A DNA stretch of 63,703 bases from Eubacteriaceae bacterium (GCA_910574015.1 CAJSYQ010000020.1:1-63703); one strand, 5' to 3'; shown: positions 54,647-63,493, counted from the stretch's first letter. A program made the numbers and translations. The notes: generated by a model from the sequence alone, not told the origin.

Positions 54647-55153
54647 ATGGATGATTGGAAGAATACAGAATGGCAAAAGAAATTGAAAAACAAGCCTTTA
54701 AAGTATTGGATACGTGATGAAATAGAGGAAATCATTAAAGAAGAAAATATAGACAGAAAACGATTTAGTGAATACTCTAAATTCAAATATGAGGATGTAG
54801 TTAAGCGTTTTTATTATACATTTGTGGATTATGAGAAGTTTCCAAAGATTGAGATGTCTTACTGTTGGTTAAAATTTCGCAGTTCCTTGCAGAAGGGAAA
54901 CAATATTTATGTGAATGGCGAGTGGAAATACTTTTTGTATCAAGTCGGGACGTTAATTAAAGGAAGAAAAGATATAAAGCTCTATATGATTTTATCAGAG
55001 GGCTGGGTATATGAAGGTTACATAAAAGAAATATTGGATGTATTAGGAGAAACAGACGGTTTGCTTGAAGATTTTTATATTGTTTCGCCAGCGTTTGACT
55101 GGATGATTGCTTATTGTGATGATGGCGAAAGTGCGACATTGTATAAAGTTTAA
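54647..55153 (+). CDS. Hypothetical cytoplasmic protein
   Basis: 168 aa. GGAGGA lies 6 nt before ATG 54647 (MDDWKN). Charged and aromatic-rich, no signal or membrane segment: KNKPLKYWIRDEIEEIIKEE, FYYTFVDYEKFPKIE and a C-terminal FYIVSPAFDWMIAYCDDGES. The size and acidic, aromatic style recall small immunity-type or DUF-type proteins, but I recognise no family. It follows the kinase by 67 nt inside the island. Confidence 0.65.
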   Translation: MDDWKNTEWQKKLKNKPLKYWIRDEIEEIIKEENIDRKRFSEYSKFKYEDVVKRFYYTFVDYEKFPKIEMSYCWLKFRSSLQKGNNIYVNGEWKYFLYQVGTLIKGRKDIKLYMILSEGWVYEGYIKEILDVLGETDGLLEDFYIVSPAFDWMIAYCDDGESATLYKV

Positions 55154-55155
55154 CA

Positions 55156-55185
55156 TTGACTTTTGGTGAAGTACAGAAATATATA
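55156..55185 (+). promoter_or_regulatory. Possible promoter of the four-helix membrane protein
   Basis: TTGACT (55156-55161), an 18-nt spacer and TATATA (55180-55185). A 7-bp hairpin (55199-55205 with 55213-55219) lies just inside the predicted leader. There is no 11-bp TTGAC repeat here, so this gene seems outside the regulon. Confidence 0.45.
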
Positions 55186-55294
55186 TCATAGCCACAACTT
55201 CCAGTTTGACATACTGGAAAATTAAAATATGATACCTTTGCCTTAATCCTTAATAAGATGTACTGAGATTATTTATTTTACGGAGGAAACGTAG

Positions 55295-55726
55295 ATGGAA
55301 CAAAAAAATAAAATTCTGAAAACAGTTTCAGTTGTTCTATTGTTATGCAGTTTTGTTGTACCAATGTATAATATTTTTCCTAATGGGCTGATAGTCAATC
55401 AGGATTCATGGTTTTTTGCTGAAACTTTTAAAATACTTTTTCAAGAGGGGGTAGGAGCATTTAATTATCTTGGTGTTGTATTTCATCTGGCTGTATGGAT
55501 TCCCGCTATCATACTGTGTATCGGTTCTTTTGCACAGATGGACAAGATTGTTCGCTCTTCGGCAGGTATCGGCATTGTCCTTCTTTTGATAGGTCTTCTG
55601 CTTGCTGTTGTTTTGACAAATGAAATAAAATTGATCCATCCGATTGTTGGGTACATTTGTATTGGATACTGGATTGACTTAATTTTGCTTGTAGTTTGTG
55701 CCGCCGTTTCTTCAAAAAAGCACTGA
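55295..55726 (+). CDS. Small four-helix membrane protein, function unknown
   Basis: 143 aa. Hydrophobic segments at about 8-27, 53-75, 84-106 and 113-137 (VSVVLLLCSFVVPMY, FHLAVWIPAIILCIGSF, GIGIVLLLIGLLLAVVL, IGYWIDLILLVVCAAV). CGGAGG precedes the ATG. Ends KKH, inside by charge. No family recognised. It is closed by the terminator at 55794, so it is a separate unit within the island. Confidence 0.7.
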   Translation: MEQKNKILKTVSVVLLLCSFVVPMYNIFPNGLIVNQDSWFFAETFKILFQEGVGAFNYLGVVFHLAVWIPAIILCIGSFAQMDKIVRSSAGIGIVLLLIGLLLAVVLTNEIKLIHPIVGYICIGYWIDLILLVVCAAVSSKKH

Positions 55727-55793
55727 AAATATTAAAAAATTCGTATTTATCGAGCAACATAAATACATAAAGAGTAAGACACATAAGACGCAG

Positions 55794-55836
55794 AACCAGC
55801 AGACTTGTGAGAAATCACAGTTTGTTGGTTTTTCTT
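55794..55836 (+). terminator. Terminator after the four-helix membrane protein
   Basis: An imperfect 15-bp stem, 55794-55810 with 55815-55830 around a GAAA tetraloop, followed by TTTCTT. Confidence 0.75.
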
Positions 55837-55853
55837 ATGTAATTTTCTATTCC

Positions 55854-55885
55854 TTGACCGCATTTTGACATTTGGCTTTTATAAT
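55854..55885 (+). promoter_or_regulatory. Regulon operator 2 and promoter (lipoprotein/ABC operon)
   Basis: TTGACC-GC-ATTTTGAC at 55854-55869 with the TTGAC direct repeat at an 11-bp period, 10 nt, then TATAAT at 55880-55885. Spacing from repeat to -10 equals that of operator 1. Confidence 0.7.
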
Positions 55886-55918
55886 TGAAATACATCAAAC
55901 ATGACAGGAGGATAAACA

Positions 55919-56956
55919 ATGCGAAAACGAATATTATCATTAGTTATGATTTGCGGCTTGCTATTCACTACGACAGCTTGCGGAAATTATAACATTGAGG
56001 ACGGGAAAGCTCCCCCGCAAAACACGGAAGAAAATCCATTCACAAAATCAGAGGAAGATGGCTCGTTAGGTTTTCTCAGCCACGAGGAAGTGAGTCCCAC
56101 CAGAGCGGATGACCAGAGTGTTTTACCGTATGAGTATAACGGCGGAGAATTTACCTTGGACTATCAGTTTACATCAGAGGGAAAATTGGATAACATAGGC
56201 TTCCTGCTCTTTTTGGACGGAAAGCCACAGGCGTACAAGGTAAATGATACGAGGGCGGAATATGAGTATCTCCATTGTTTTAAAACATCAGAAAAGCACG
56301 AAGAAAAATTTTCGTTTGTGTTTACACCGAACACGGGAAAAAAAGGTGATACCCTAAATATTACAATCATGAGCATTACCAATCCCGCTTTCCAACCCGA
56401 TATGAAAGAAACATCAAGTTACGGCTGGTATCACCAACACGTTGAAAGAGTGCTGAAACTACATTTTAATGAGGATGCTCCAGACAGCGATATCTTTTAT
56501 GGAAAAAGTGAAAATATTTTTCGTGATGTCAGCGTTGCAGAAGAAAAAATCACTTCCTCTTTTATTGAGAATGAGCTTGTGAAAAACGGTTGGAATGGAA
56601 TTACTATGGATACATTGGATAGCGGCGTTTATTCGACTATTTCATATGATGGCGAATTAGTGTATGACAATATCAATCTTACCAATAAAGATACACTTAC
56701 AGTGCGTTACACGATTTGCGGAACGCCGGGTACAAGGTATGGCATATCATTCTTCTTAAATCATAAGCCTATATCGTTTGATAAAGTAATTTCATACGAT
56801 GCAACATTAAGCAAAGGAAATGTGTGGATAATTGAAGCCGTCGTAGACACCTCTAAATTAGATGACTTCAATACTTTCTATGCGGTAGCTGTTGCTGCAA
56901 GCAATGATTGTTATACAAATAAGACAGGCTCAATTTTGTTTTATAAGGAGGGCTGA
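55919..56956 (+). CDS. Island lipoprotein 1, function unknown
   Basis: 345 aa. Lipoprotein signal with lipobox TTAC (Cys-21). A short acidic linker follows (to about 60), then beta-rich sequence with FTLDYQFTSEGKLDNIGFLL and FVFTPNTGKKGDTLNITIM in the first half and RYGISFFLNHKPISFDK in the second. These look like two similar beta-sandwich units. ACAGGAGG precedes the ATG. First gene of a five-gene operon with the ABC transporter, so probably its extracellular ligand-handling or shielding part. Family not recognised. Confidence 0.78.
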   Translation: MRKRILSLVMICGLLFTTTACGNYNIEDGKAPPQNTEENPFTKSEEDGSLGFLSHEEVSPTRADDQSVLPYEYNGGEFTLDYQFTSEGKLDNIGFLLFLDGKPQAYKVNDTRAEYEYLHCFKTSEKHEEKFSFVFTPNTGKKGDTLNITIMSITNPAFQPDMKETSSYGWYHQHVERVLKLHFNEDAPDSDIFYGKSENIFRDVSVAEEKITSSFIENELVKNGWNGITMDTLDSGVYSTISYDGELVYDNINLTNKDTLTVRYTICGTPGTRYGISFFLNHKPISFDKVISYDATLSKGNVWIIEAVVDTSKLDDFNTFYAVAVAASNDCYTNKTGSILFYKEG

Positions 56957-56959
56957 AAA

Positions 56960-58219
56960 ATGAAAACGAAATTCATGTGCATTATGCTTATACTTGCTTT
57001 TGCTCTTAATCTGTCAGCTTGTGGTAACAGTCAGGAAAATGTGAATCGTTCTGAAAACGGAATCTCCATAGATGTGCCACAATCCGAAGAAGATAACACA
57101 TCGGAAAAAACAGGAAGTGAAAGCAGCGACAATAATAAGTCCAACCCACAGAATAGTGATACAGATAAAAATACTATGGATGTTGGCACAGTGAATGGCT
57201 CGGCTTTCTCTGGAAAGGTCAGCGGCTGTTATTACGCTGATGGCAATCGGATTATTGTTGCAGCAGATAAGCTCTATCTTTATGATACTGGGAAAAGCGA
57301 GACTATAGCAAGTGCGGATATTTTTTTGAATGAGTTATGTGTGCAGCCTTATTCGGACGGGTATTTCATTGTCGGTGAAGAAAATAGCAGCGGCAGCACC
57401 GGTTCATTTGCAACGGCACAAAGCAGTAATGGAGTAAAAGGATACCTATTGAATAAGGATTTTGTTGTTGAGAATACGATTTCCTTTAGTGGGCTGCTAA
57501 ATGATGATTCTGTCCTCCAAATGGCGAGTGTCACCATTTCACAGGACGGAAAACAAATCGCTTTCGGCGGATTACAAGGACTTTATCTCTATGATATTTC
57601 TTCCAAAAAGATACATGCCATTCTGAGCTATTCCAAAAATGGCAGGGCAAATAATATGCAGATTGTAACGATGGATAGTCTTGCATTTACGGGAGATAAA
57701 ACTTTAACTTATGTAGGCATGGGAATAAGCTCTAATGGCGGGGATGGAGTCTCTGTTTATGGAACAGTATCCACAGACAATGCAAGTCTTAGTATCACAA
57801 AAAAAGCTGACTATGAAGTGGATGTTGAAGAAGTGCAAAAGGGAGGGAACTTACTTGCCATGCCCCAGAGCTTTAACAAAAATAATGGAACGCTGCTAAT
57901 GCTTGATACTGCATCTAATACAGAAAAAAAGATTACATTCTCAAGCAGCAGCGAAGGAAAGGACGGGGTTTTCTGCTCTGAGCAAGGTAAATATGTTGCT
58001 ACTTCCATTTTGGGAGAAGCAAGCGTAACAATTAATATTTATGATACAGCATCGGGAAAGGTTATCCATACCGAAACGGTCAAGGACAACAACAGTACTT
58101 ATTTCCAGCGTGTCCCGCAGATTTTAATTTTGGATGAATCCGGCACCTGTATCGTTGTGCTTGGGCGAGGTATTGGCGAGGTAAGCACTTTGATAACAAC
58201 ATTTGGCTTTAAGGAGTAA
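56960..58219 (+). CDS. Island lipoprotein 2, probable beta-propeller
   Basis: 419 aa, 3 nt after the previous gene. Lipobox LSAC (Cys-21), then an Asn/Ser/Glu-rich linker (about 25-75). The rest is repeated four-stranded units reminiscent of WD40/YVTN blades: ADGNRIIVAADKLYLYDT, VTISQDGKQIAFGGLQGLYL YD-type, TFSSSSEGKDGVFCSEQGKY and NIYDTASGKVIHTETV. Likely an extracytoplasmic propeller that binds a partner or ligand. The island's fused permease carries a similar propeller-like C-terminus. Confidence 0.75.
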   Translation: MKTKFMCIMLILAFALNLSACGNSQENVNRSENGISIDVPQSEEDNTSEKTGSESSDNNKSNPQNSDTDKNTMDVGTVNGSAFSGKVSGCYYADGNRIIVAADKLYLYDTGKSETIASADIFLNELCVQPYSDGYFIVGEENSSGSTGSFATAQSSNGVKGYLLNKDFVVENTISFSGLLNDDSVLQMASVTISQDGKQIAFGGLQGLYLYDISSKKIHAILSYSKNGRANNMQIVTMDSLAFTGDKTLTYVGMGISSNGGDGVSVYGTVSTDNASLSITKKADYEVDVEEVQKGGNLLAMPQSFNKNNGTLLMLDTASNTEKKITFSSSSEGKDGVFCSEQGKYVATSILGEASVTINIYDTASGKVIHTETVKDNNSTYFQRVPQILILDESGTCIVVLGRGIGEVSTLITTFGFKE

Positions 58220-58225
58220 TTATCT

Positions 58226-59089
58226 ATGAAAGTATCATTTCAGAATATTTCAAAACAGTATAAAGGTAAATATGCCCTAAAGAATTTTACCACTGAACTC
58301 TCGGAGGGCGTCTATGGACTTTTAGGGGCTAACGGAGCAGGAAAAACAACGCTGATAAATATATTTGTCGGCATTTTGGGCAGCGATAATGGAACTGTTT
58401 TGATAGACGGTCAAGATGCAAAAAAAATGGGCAAAGACTTTTTATCAAAAATCGGATATATGCCGCAATACCCTATCTTCTATCGGGATTTTACGGTAAT
58501 GGATTTCCTGTTATATATGTGCGCATTAAAAGGAATCCCTGCGGAACAAGGAAAAGAACGGGCTTTTGAGCTTCTGGGCATTGTCAATCTTTTCGATGCG
58601 AAAGATAAAAAGATTGGCGCTCTTTCTGGTGGTATGCGGCAGAGAGTCGGCATTGTCCAGGCAATGTTAGGCGACCCTAAAATCCTTATTTTAGACGAGC
58701 CTACAGCAGGACTTGACCCAAGTGAACGCATCCGCTTTCGCAATTTGATTTCACAGTTTGCACAGGGACGGACGATTTTGCTGGCTACCCATATCGTTTC
58801 TGATGTCGAGTGTATTGCAAAAGAGATTATTATTCTCAAAGAAGGCACATTGATTACGCAAGGAACTACCGACGTATTAGAACAGAGTATCTATGGTAAA
58901 GTGTGGGAAGTGACAACAAACGCCAAAGAGGCTGCTTGCCTTAGCAACAAATATTATGTCAGTAATATGAAGCAGCAGGGCGAAAATTTTTCAGTGAGGA
59001 TTGTAAGCGATAGTTCGCCTGCAACAAACGCAGTAAAAGCTTCCCCTAACTTAGAAGATGTATTTTTATATTATTTCCGCGGGCAATGA
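58226..59089 (+). CDS. ABC transporter ATP-binding protein of the island
   Basis: 287 aa. Walker A GANGAGKTT near 34-42, Q-loop IGYMPQYPIFYRDF, signature LSGGMRQRVGIVQAM, Walker B ILILDEPTAGLDP and switch ATHIVSDVE. The first 215 residues are the nucleotide-binding domain; the tail ends LEDVFLYYFRG as in antibiotic or bacteriocin-export ATPases. Six nt after lipoprotein 2 and followed by two membrane subunits, so it drives a heterodimeric ABC-2 transporter. Confidence 0.94.
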   Translation: MKVSFQNISKQYKGKYALKNFTTELSEGVYGLLGANGAGKTTLINIFVGILGSDNGTVLIDGQDAKKMGKDFLSKIGYMPQYPIFYRDFTVMDFLLYMCALKGIPAEQGKERAFELLGIVNLFDAKDKKIGALSGGMRQRVGIVQAMLGDPKILILDEPTAGLDPSERIRFRNLISQFAQGRTILLATHIVSDVECIAKEIIILKEGTLITQGTTDVLEQSIYGKVWEVTTNAKEAACLSNKYYVSNMKQQGENFSVRIVSDSSPATNAVKASPNLEDVFLYYFRGQ

Positions 59090-59157
59090 GTCAAGTGCCG
59101 TGCTAACACGAGCATTTGACGAATGCCGCGAGAGTCGAAAGACATGGGAGAGAAAAA

Positions 59158-60399
59158 ATGACACGCTTAATCAGATATGAATTTTACAAATTGTTTTGCA
59201 AGCGGTCAATACTTGTTGTACTTATTCTGTTCAGCGTAATAAACCTGTTCAAAATAAATAATGAATTTCATTCCTATTCCTACTTGGCAGACGGGAAAGA
59301 CAGCCGCAGTTGGAACAGCGTGTATTGGCAGCTCTATGAGAAATATCGTGGAGAGATAACTACCGATAAAATCAACAATCTTCTTGACCTATATCAGCCG
59401 TTAGAAGATGCTACGGCTGATATGACGGCAAGCACAGACACAGATGACCCGAATACGATGACGGGAAATATATATAGTGACGAAAACATCTTAGAAAAAT
59501 ACTATGTACAGCCTATGGAATATTTCTATAATTATCGGACTTATGCTTCGGAAGTGGCAAAGAAGGCAAAAGAAAATGCTGCATTTTACAAAGAACAAGG
59601 ACTTAACTTTGAAGTGCGTAAAAACAGTGTTATTTACAATCTTTATTCTGGACGGAATATACCAGCTTTTGCCTATCAGGAAATGTATAACTATTATTTG
59701 AACTATGACTTTTCAAATATATTGGTTTTGTTTCTTTGTTTATACGGAATTATCAGCACTTTTGTCTATGAAAAGGAAACGCAGATGGATATGCTGTTAC
59801 TGACGAACCCTAATGGCGGTAAAAAAACCGTATTAGCTAAAATTGTTGCAGTTACTTTATTTGTAATAAGTGTTGTAATATGGTTTTCCGTTCTGGATTA
59901 TCTTGGCTTTTCCTTTTCATTTGGAACAATGGAAGGATATAATCTTCCTCTGTATGCCATCAGCAATTTCAGTACGGCTGCGGTAAACTGCAATTTGTGG
60001 CAATACGTAGTTCTATCCGCAATTACAAAAGCAATCGGCATATGGACTATGAGTATGGTATTCCTACTGATTTCCATGTTTTGGCGTAATGCTCTTATCC
60101 CATTTGTCGCTGATTTTGGAGCAGCCTTATGTTTGATTATTATAGGTGCGTCACAAAGTTACTCAAGCAATATTTGGCTAAAGATAATAAACCCATACTC
60201 GCTGCTTACTAACCGCATTCTGTTCGGCAAGACGGAATTTATCGGTTTTGCGGGCTATCCAATACAAAGTTTTTTGGCAGCTATTATTTTTGCCGTAATA
60301 GTGGGAATGGCTGTAATAACGGTAATGGTCATACTTTCTAAAAAGAACTGCCATTGCCGGGACAGGAGGATAAAATGTCTGGATTCATGTACGAAATAA
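59158..60399 (+). CDS. ABC-2 type permease subunit A of the island
   Basis: 413 aa. Helix 1 at about 17-35 (SILVVLILFSVINLFKI), a large extracellular region of about 150 residues, then five or six helices from about 190 to 405. Start MTRLIRYEFYKLFCKRS is typical of ABC-2 permeases; GGGAG lies 7 nt before this ATG, and an upstream in-frame start at 59116 lacks one. Its end overlaps subunit B by 25 nt. With the ATPase it forms one half of the transporter. Confidence 0.88.
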   Translation: MTRLIRYEFYKLFCKRSILVVLILFSVINLFKINNEFHSYSYLADGKDSRSWNSVYWQLYEKYRGEITTDKINNLLDLYQPLEDATADMTASTDTDDPNTMTGNIYSDENILEKYYVQPMEYFYNYRTYASEVAKKAKENAAFYKEQGLNFEVRKNSVIYNLYSGRNIPAFAYQEMYNYYLNYDFSNILVLFLCLYGIISTFVYEKETQMDMLLLTNPNGGKKTVLAKIVAVTLFVISVVIWFSVLDYLGFSFSFGTMEGYNLPLYAISNFSTAAVNCNLWQYVVLSAITKAIGIWTMSMVFLLISMFWRNALIPFVADFGAALCLIIIGASQSYSSNIWLKIINPYSLLTNRILFGKTEFIGFAGYPIQSFLAAIIFAVIVGMAVITVMVILSKKNCHCRDRRIKCLDSCTK

Positions 60400-62384
60400 A
60401 AAAGATAATGCTCCACCAAAAGGGGCTTTGCTATATCGTCATTGTCCTATTGTTTGGAACAGTATGGCTCGTTGCATCAGACAATCCTTATAATAGTGCA
60501 ATGGAACAGTACAAAAGTGAATATGAATGGTATCTTGATAAGGTAAATGGATACTGTACCGATGAATCTTCTCTTTATCTGGAACAGGAAGCAGAGAGAA
60601 TTGCAGACGCCAAGGAGAAACAAAATGATCTTTTGCAAAGCTACTATGATGGCAAAATCAGTGAAAGCGAATATAAGAAGGAGAGCCAAGAAATTGGAAA
60701 GGTTCTGGAACATCAGAACGGATTTGAGGTCGTTTATCAGCAATATCTCTACACCTGCGAAAATGCCAAAAACCGCTATTTTCTTCAAACGAACGGATGG
60801 ACGGGGCTTCTTGGCGGAGGTACGCTCAATTTTGTCCTGTTCCTTGGCATTTTGCTTTTGGTTACACCCGTATTCTGTTCCGAGTATAGCTGCCAGATGG
60901 ATGCTTTGATTTTGACCTCAAAAGAGGGACGAAAAAGCTCTCTGCATAAGCTGTTCATTGTTATTTCGGGCGTCCTCTTGATGTGCGTAAGTATATCGCT
61001 CATTGAATACGGATTTTACAGCCTCAAATATGGACTGCCTAATGGAAATTATCCCATCCAAAGCCTTAGTTACTTTGCAGGCAGTAACAAAAGCATAACT
61101 TTATTCGAGGGATATGTATATATAGGATTGCTCCGTCTTTTTGGCAGCGTGTTTTTAACAATACTTCTTATGTTTATTTCTGTTTTGGCGAAAAAGTATG
61201 CGGTGACCCTGCTTGCAGGTGCAGTATCGGTCATTATTCCCTATGTAGGTCTATCCAAAACAATTATTTACCGTCTGCCGTTGCCTTTGCCATTTCTGCT
61301 CGGAACAGACTTTTTTGCAGGAGATATTGTTTTAAGTGATGCTTTTACAGGTGATGAGAAAATTGTTTTTGCAGAGATTAATACTATTACACTGTTGATT
61401 TTGTTTGCAGTATCCGTATTCTTATGTATTTTGGCTGCCGCTTGGATTTTACGGAGCAATTCTAACAAATGGCAAATGAAAACAAGGAAAATGCGAAATG
61501 TACCGACTCTTGCTATCATACTTAGTTTCGTATTGACAATGACAGGATGTTCAGATAACGGAAAAAGCCAGAATTTTATTTATAATTCATCGGCGGAATA
61601 TGATTGTATGGGCTATGAAATAACACAGGACGCAGAAACTTTTGACTATTATCTTAAAAATGCTTCCACGGGAGAAATGCTTCATTTAGTACGCTCACCT
61701 ATGTTTGGGGCGTTTTCTGATGAAGAAAAGGTATGTGCATTTTGTGTATGTTCACCATATCTATATTATACGACATCGGTTACGGAAAGCTATGTGAACC
61801 GTGTCGGAAACTATAACAGCAGCATAACAAAGGTGTCGGTGGTAGAACTTAATTTAGATACCTTTGAGGAAAAAATCGTTTTTGAACAGATTACAAATTC
61901 TGGTCGTTCCCTCTTTGACATTGATTATGAGACGGGTGATAAATGGAAGTTTTTAGAGTTACATCACGATTTTTTCATAAATAATGACAGCATATTTTTC
62001 ATTGGCAATGATGGTATAACAGAAGTAAACCGTTTCACGAAAGGCATTACAAAACTTGACATCCCTACAAGTGGAAATATCTCATTCGATGGAGAAAACA
62101 TTTTTTACAAAAACGAGCAATCTGTTTTGACAAGGTATCATGTTCCAAGTGGAGAAACTTTTACTTATGAAAAAGTAGTTGCGTATGATTTCTGCATGGA
62201 TGAGCAGTCGATTTATTATGTATCCAGAACAGACGGAAGTCGTGTATATTCCTGCAACAAGGATGGGAGCAACAAAAGGTTGATTAGCGGTACGCCCGCA
62301 ATGTCAGTTACTTGTGATGCCGGCAACATTTATATATTAGCAAAAGAAAGCGGGGAGAATATCGTTTTATCAAAGAGTCGTTGA
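60375..62384 (+). CDS. ABC-2 type permease subunit B fused to a lipoprotein-like beta-propeller
   Basis: 669 aa. AGGAGG before ATG 60375. Residues 1-365 are a permease: helix at about 15-35, a 120-residue coiled extracellular stretch, then five or six helices. At about 373-390 a full lipoprotein signal follows in frame: MRNVPTLAIILSFVLTMTGC, lipobox TMTGC. The remaining 280 residues are propeller-like (IYYVSRTDGSRVYSCNKDG, DUF5050 style). Either a gene fusion in which the old signal peptide serves as the last membrane helix, or two proteins from an internal start (ATG 61476 or 61491; AAGGAAA is very close to the latter). No stop or frame break separates the parts. Confidence 0.82.
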   Translation: MSGFMYEIKKIMLHQKGLCYIVIVLLFGTVWLVASDNPYNSAMEQYKSEYEWYLDKVNGYCTDESSLYLEQEAERIADAKEKQNDLLQSYYDGKISESEYKKESQEIGKVLEHQNGFEVVYQQYLYTCENAKNRYFLQTNGWTGLLGGGTLNFVLFLGILLLVTPVFCSEYSCQMDALILTSKEGRKSSLHKLFIVISGVLLMCVSISLIEYGFYSLKYGLPNGNYPIQSLSYFAGSNKSITLFEGYVYIGLLRLFGSVFLTILLMFISVLAKKYAVTLLAGAVSVIIPYVGLSKTIIYRLPLPLPFLLGTDFFAGDIVLSDAFTGDEKIVFAEINTITLLILFAVSVFLCILAAAWILRSNSNKWQMKTRKMRNVPTLAIILSFVLTMTGCSDNGKSQNFIYNSSAEYDCMGYEITQDAETFDYYLKNASTGEMLHLVRSPMFGAFSDEEKVCAFCVCSPYLYYTTSVTESYVNRVGNYNSSITKVSVVELNLDTFEEKIVFEQITNSGRSLFDIDYETGDKWKFLELHHDFFINNDSIFFIGNDGITEVNRFTKGITKLDIPTSGNISFDGENIFYKNEQSVLTRYHVPSGETFTYEKVVAYDFCMDEQSIYYVSRTDGSRVYSCNKDGSNKRLISGTPAMSVTCDAGNIYILAKESGENIVLSKSR

Positions 62385-62398
62385 ATAACGCCTAATTC

Positions 62399-62430
62399 TT
62401 GACCAGTTTTTGACTTTGCTATGAAACAAT
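62399..62430 (+). promoter_or_regulatory. Regulon operator 3 and promoter (amidase gene)
   Basis: TTGACC-AG-TTTTTGAC at 62399-62414, the same TTGAC direct repeat with an 11-bp period, 10 nt, then AACAAT at 62425-62430 in the -10 position. The -10 is weaker than at operators 1 and 2, suggesting stronger dependence on the activator. Confidence 0.65.
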
Positions 62431-62464
62431 ATTTTGGAAAAAGGAATGAGGAACAAATGCGGCA

Positions 62465-63196
62465 ATGGATAAAAAACAACATAGAAAGAGAAAAAAGTTC
62501 AAACGGCTTGTGATAGCTTATCTGCTGAGGGCAGTCGTTATACTGATACCATTAATAGTGATAATACTTATGGTTTGCAATACCAATACATATAGAGATA
62601 CGAACACTGACAATGGCGCTGCTCCTATTACTCCAACAGCTGAATACGTTTCAAAGTTTTGCGTCATCATAGATGCAGGACATGGCGGAAGTGACGGTGG
62701 GACTGTCAGTGGAAAGATTATAGAAAAGGATATTAACCTTTCGGTTGCATTGAAGTTAAAAACGATTCTGGAGGATAACAATATAGAAGTTATTCTGACC
62801 AGAAACTCCGATGAGAAGATGAGCCTTGCACAGCGGACTTCTGTTGCAAACGACTCCAATGCAGATGTTTTTATCAGCCTTCATTGCAACTATTATGAAG
62901 ATGATGAGCAGATAGCAGGTTTGGAATGTTATTACAATAGTGCAGACGCAACGGAAAGCAAAGCATATGCAGAAAGCATAATCCATGCAGTTTCGCTAAG
63001 CAATGACGTGAAAACGAGATATGCAAAAACCGAAAACTATTATGTTTTGCGGAATACTCAAATACCTGCTGTTTTGGTGGAAATGGGATTTCTTTCAAAT
63101 TATTCTGAGAGTCAAAAGCTGTTAAATGACGACTATCAGGAAATCTTGGCACAGAGAATGGCAGAGGGAATTTTTAACAAGATAAAGGGAGATTAA
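62465..63196 (+). CDS. N-acetylmuramoyl-L-alanine amidase (Amidase_3)
   Basis: 243 aa. Basic N-terminus and one membrane helix (about 17-38) act as signal anchor; a short linker leads to the catalytic domain at about 65-243. Zn ligands: His-73 in VIIDAGHGG, Glu in KIIEKDINLSVAL and His in FISLHCN; catalytic Glu in VLVEMGFLSN. Cuts the bond between muramic acid and the stem peptide of peptidoglycan. GAGGA lies 12 nt before the ATG. It has its own operator 3, so it belongs to the regulon as a separate wall-remodelling arm. Confidence 0.93.
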   Translation: MDKKQHRKRKKFKRLVIAYLLRAVVILIPLIVIILMVCNTNTYRDTNTDNGAAPITPTAEYVSKFCVIIDAGHGGSDGGTVSGKIIEKDINLSVALKLKTILEDNNIEVILTRNSDEKMSLAQRTSVANDSNADVFISLHCNYYEDDEQIAGLECYYNSADATESKAYAESIIHAVSLSNDVKTRYAKTENYYVLRNTQIPAVLVEMGFLSNYSESQKLLNDDYQEILAQRMAEGIFNKIKGD

Positions 63197-63201
63197 AACT
63201 T

Positions 63202-63384
63202 ATGAAGAAGCGATGTTCGGTTATCAAGGAAAAACTTTCGTAGGTTTTTGTCAATGGTAAAAACACAGTGGCGGTGATGGGTATTTACCAGCTTAAAGGA
63301 AATAGAATGTTACTGTGTATGGAAATCAATTATGGAGTATATGATCATCAATCGATATATCTGGGAACAGAAAGAATATTTTGA
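63202..63384 (+). pseudogene. Broken small ORF after the amidase gene
   Basis: From ATG 63202 the frame reads MKKRCSVIKEKLS, a TAG at 63241, then VFVNGKNTVAVMGIYQLKGN and MEINYGVYDHQSIYL up to TGA 63382. A single TAG splits an otherwise open 60-codon frame. No family recognised. It could be a decayed gene of the island or chance. Confidence 0.35.
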
Positions 63385-63493
63385 CTATTTTTCTTCGGTT
63401 CCCTGCATATACAGCATGACAATAAAGCTTAGACTGTTTTTACAATCGGGAAATTTAGGATAAAAATTTCAGTGAATAAACCTATATTACTTT

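Noticed and set aside
55206-55217. Fourth regulon operator before the four-helix membrane protein
   Set aside because: TTGAC occurs at 55156 and 55206, but 50 bp apart, not at an 11-bp period, and without the flanking consensus.
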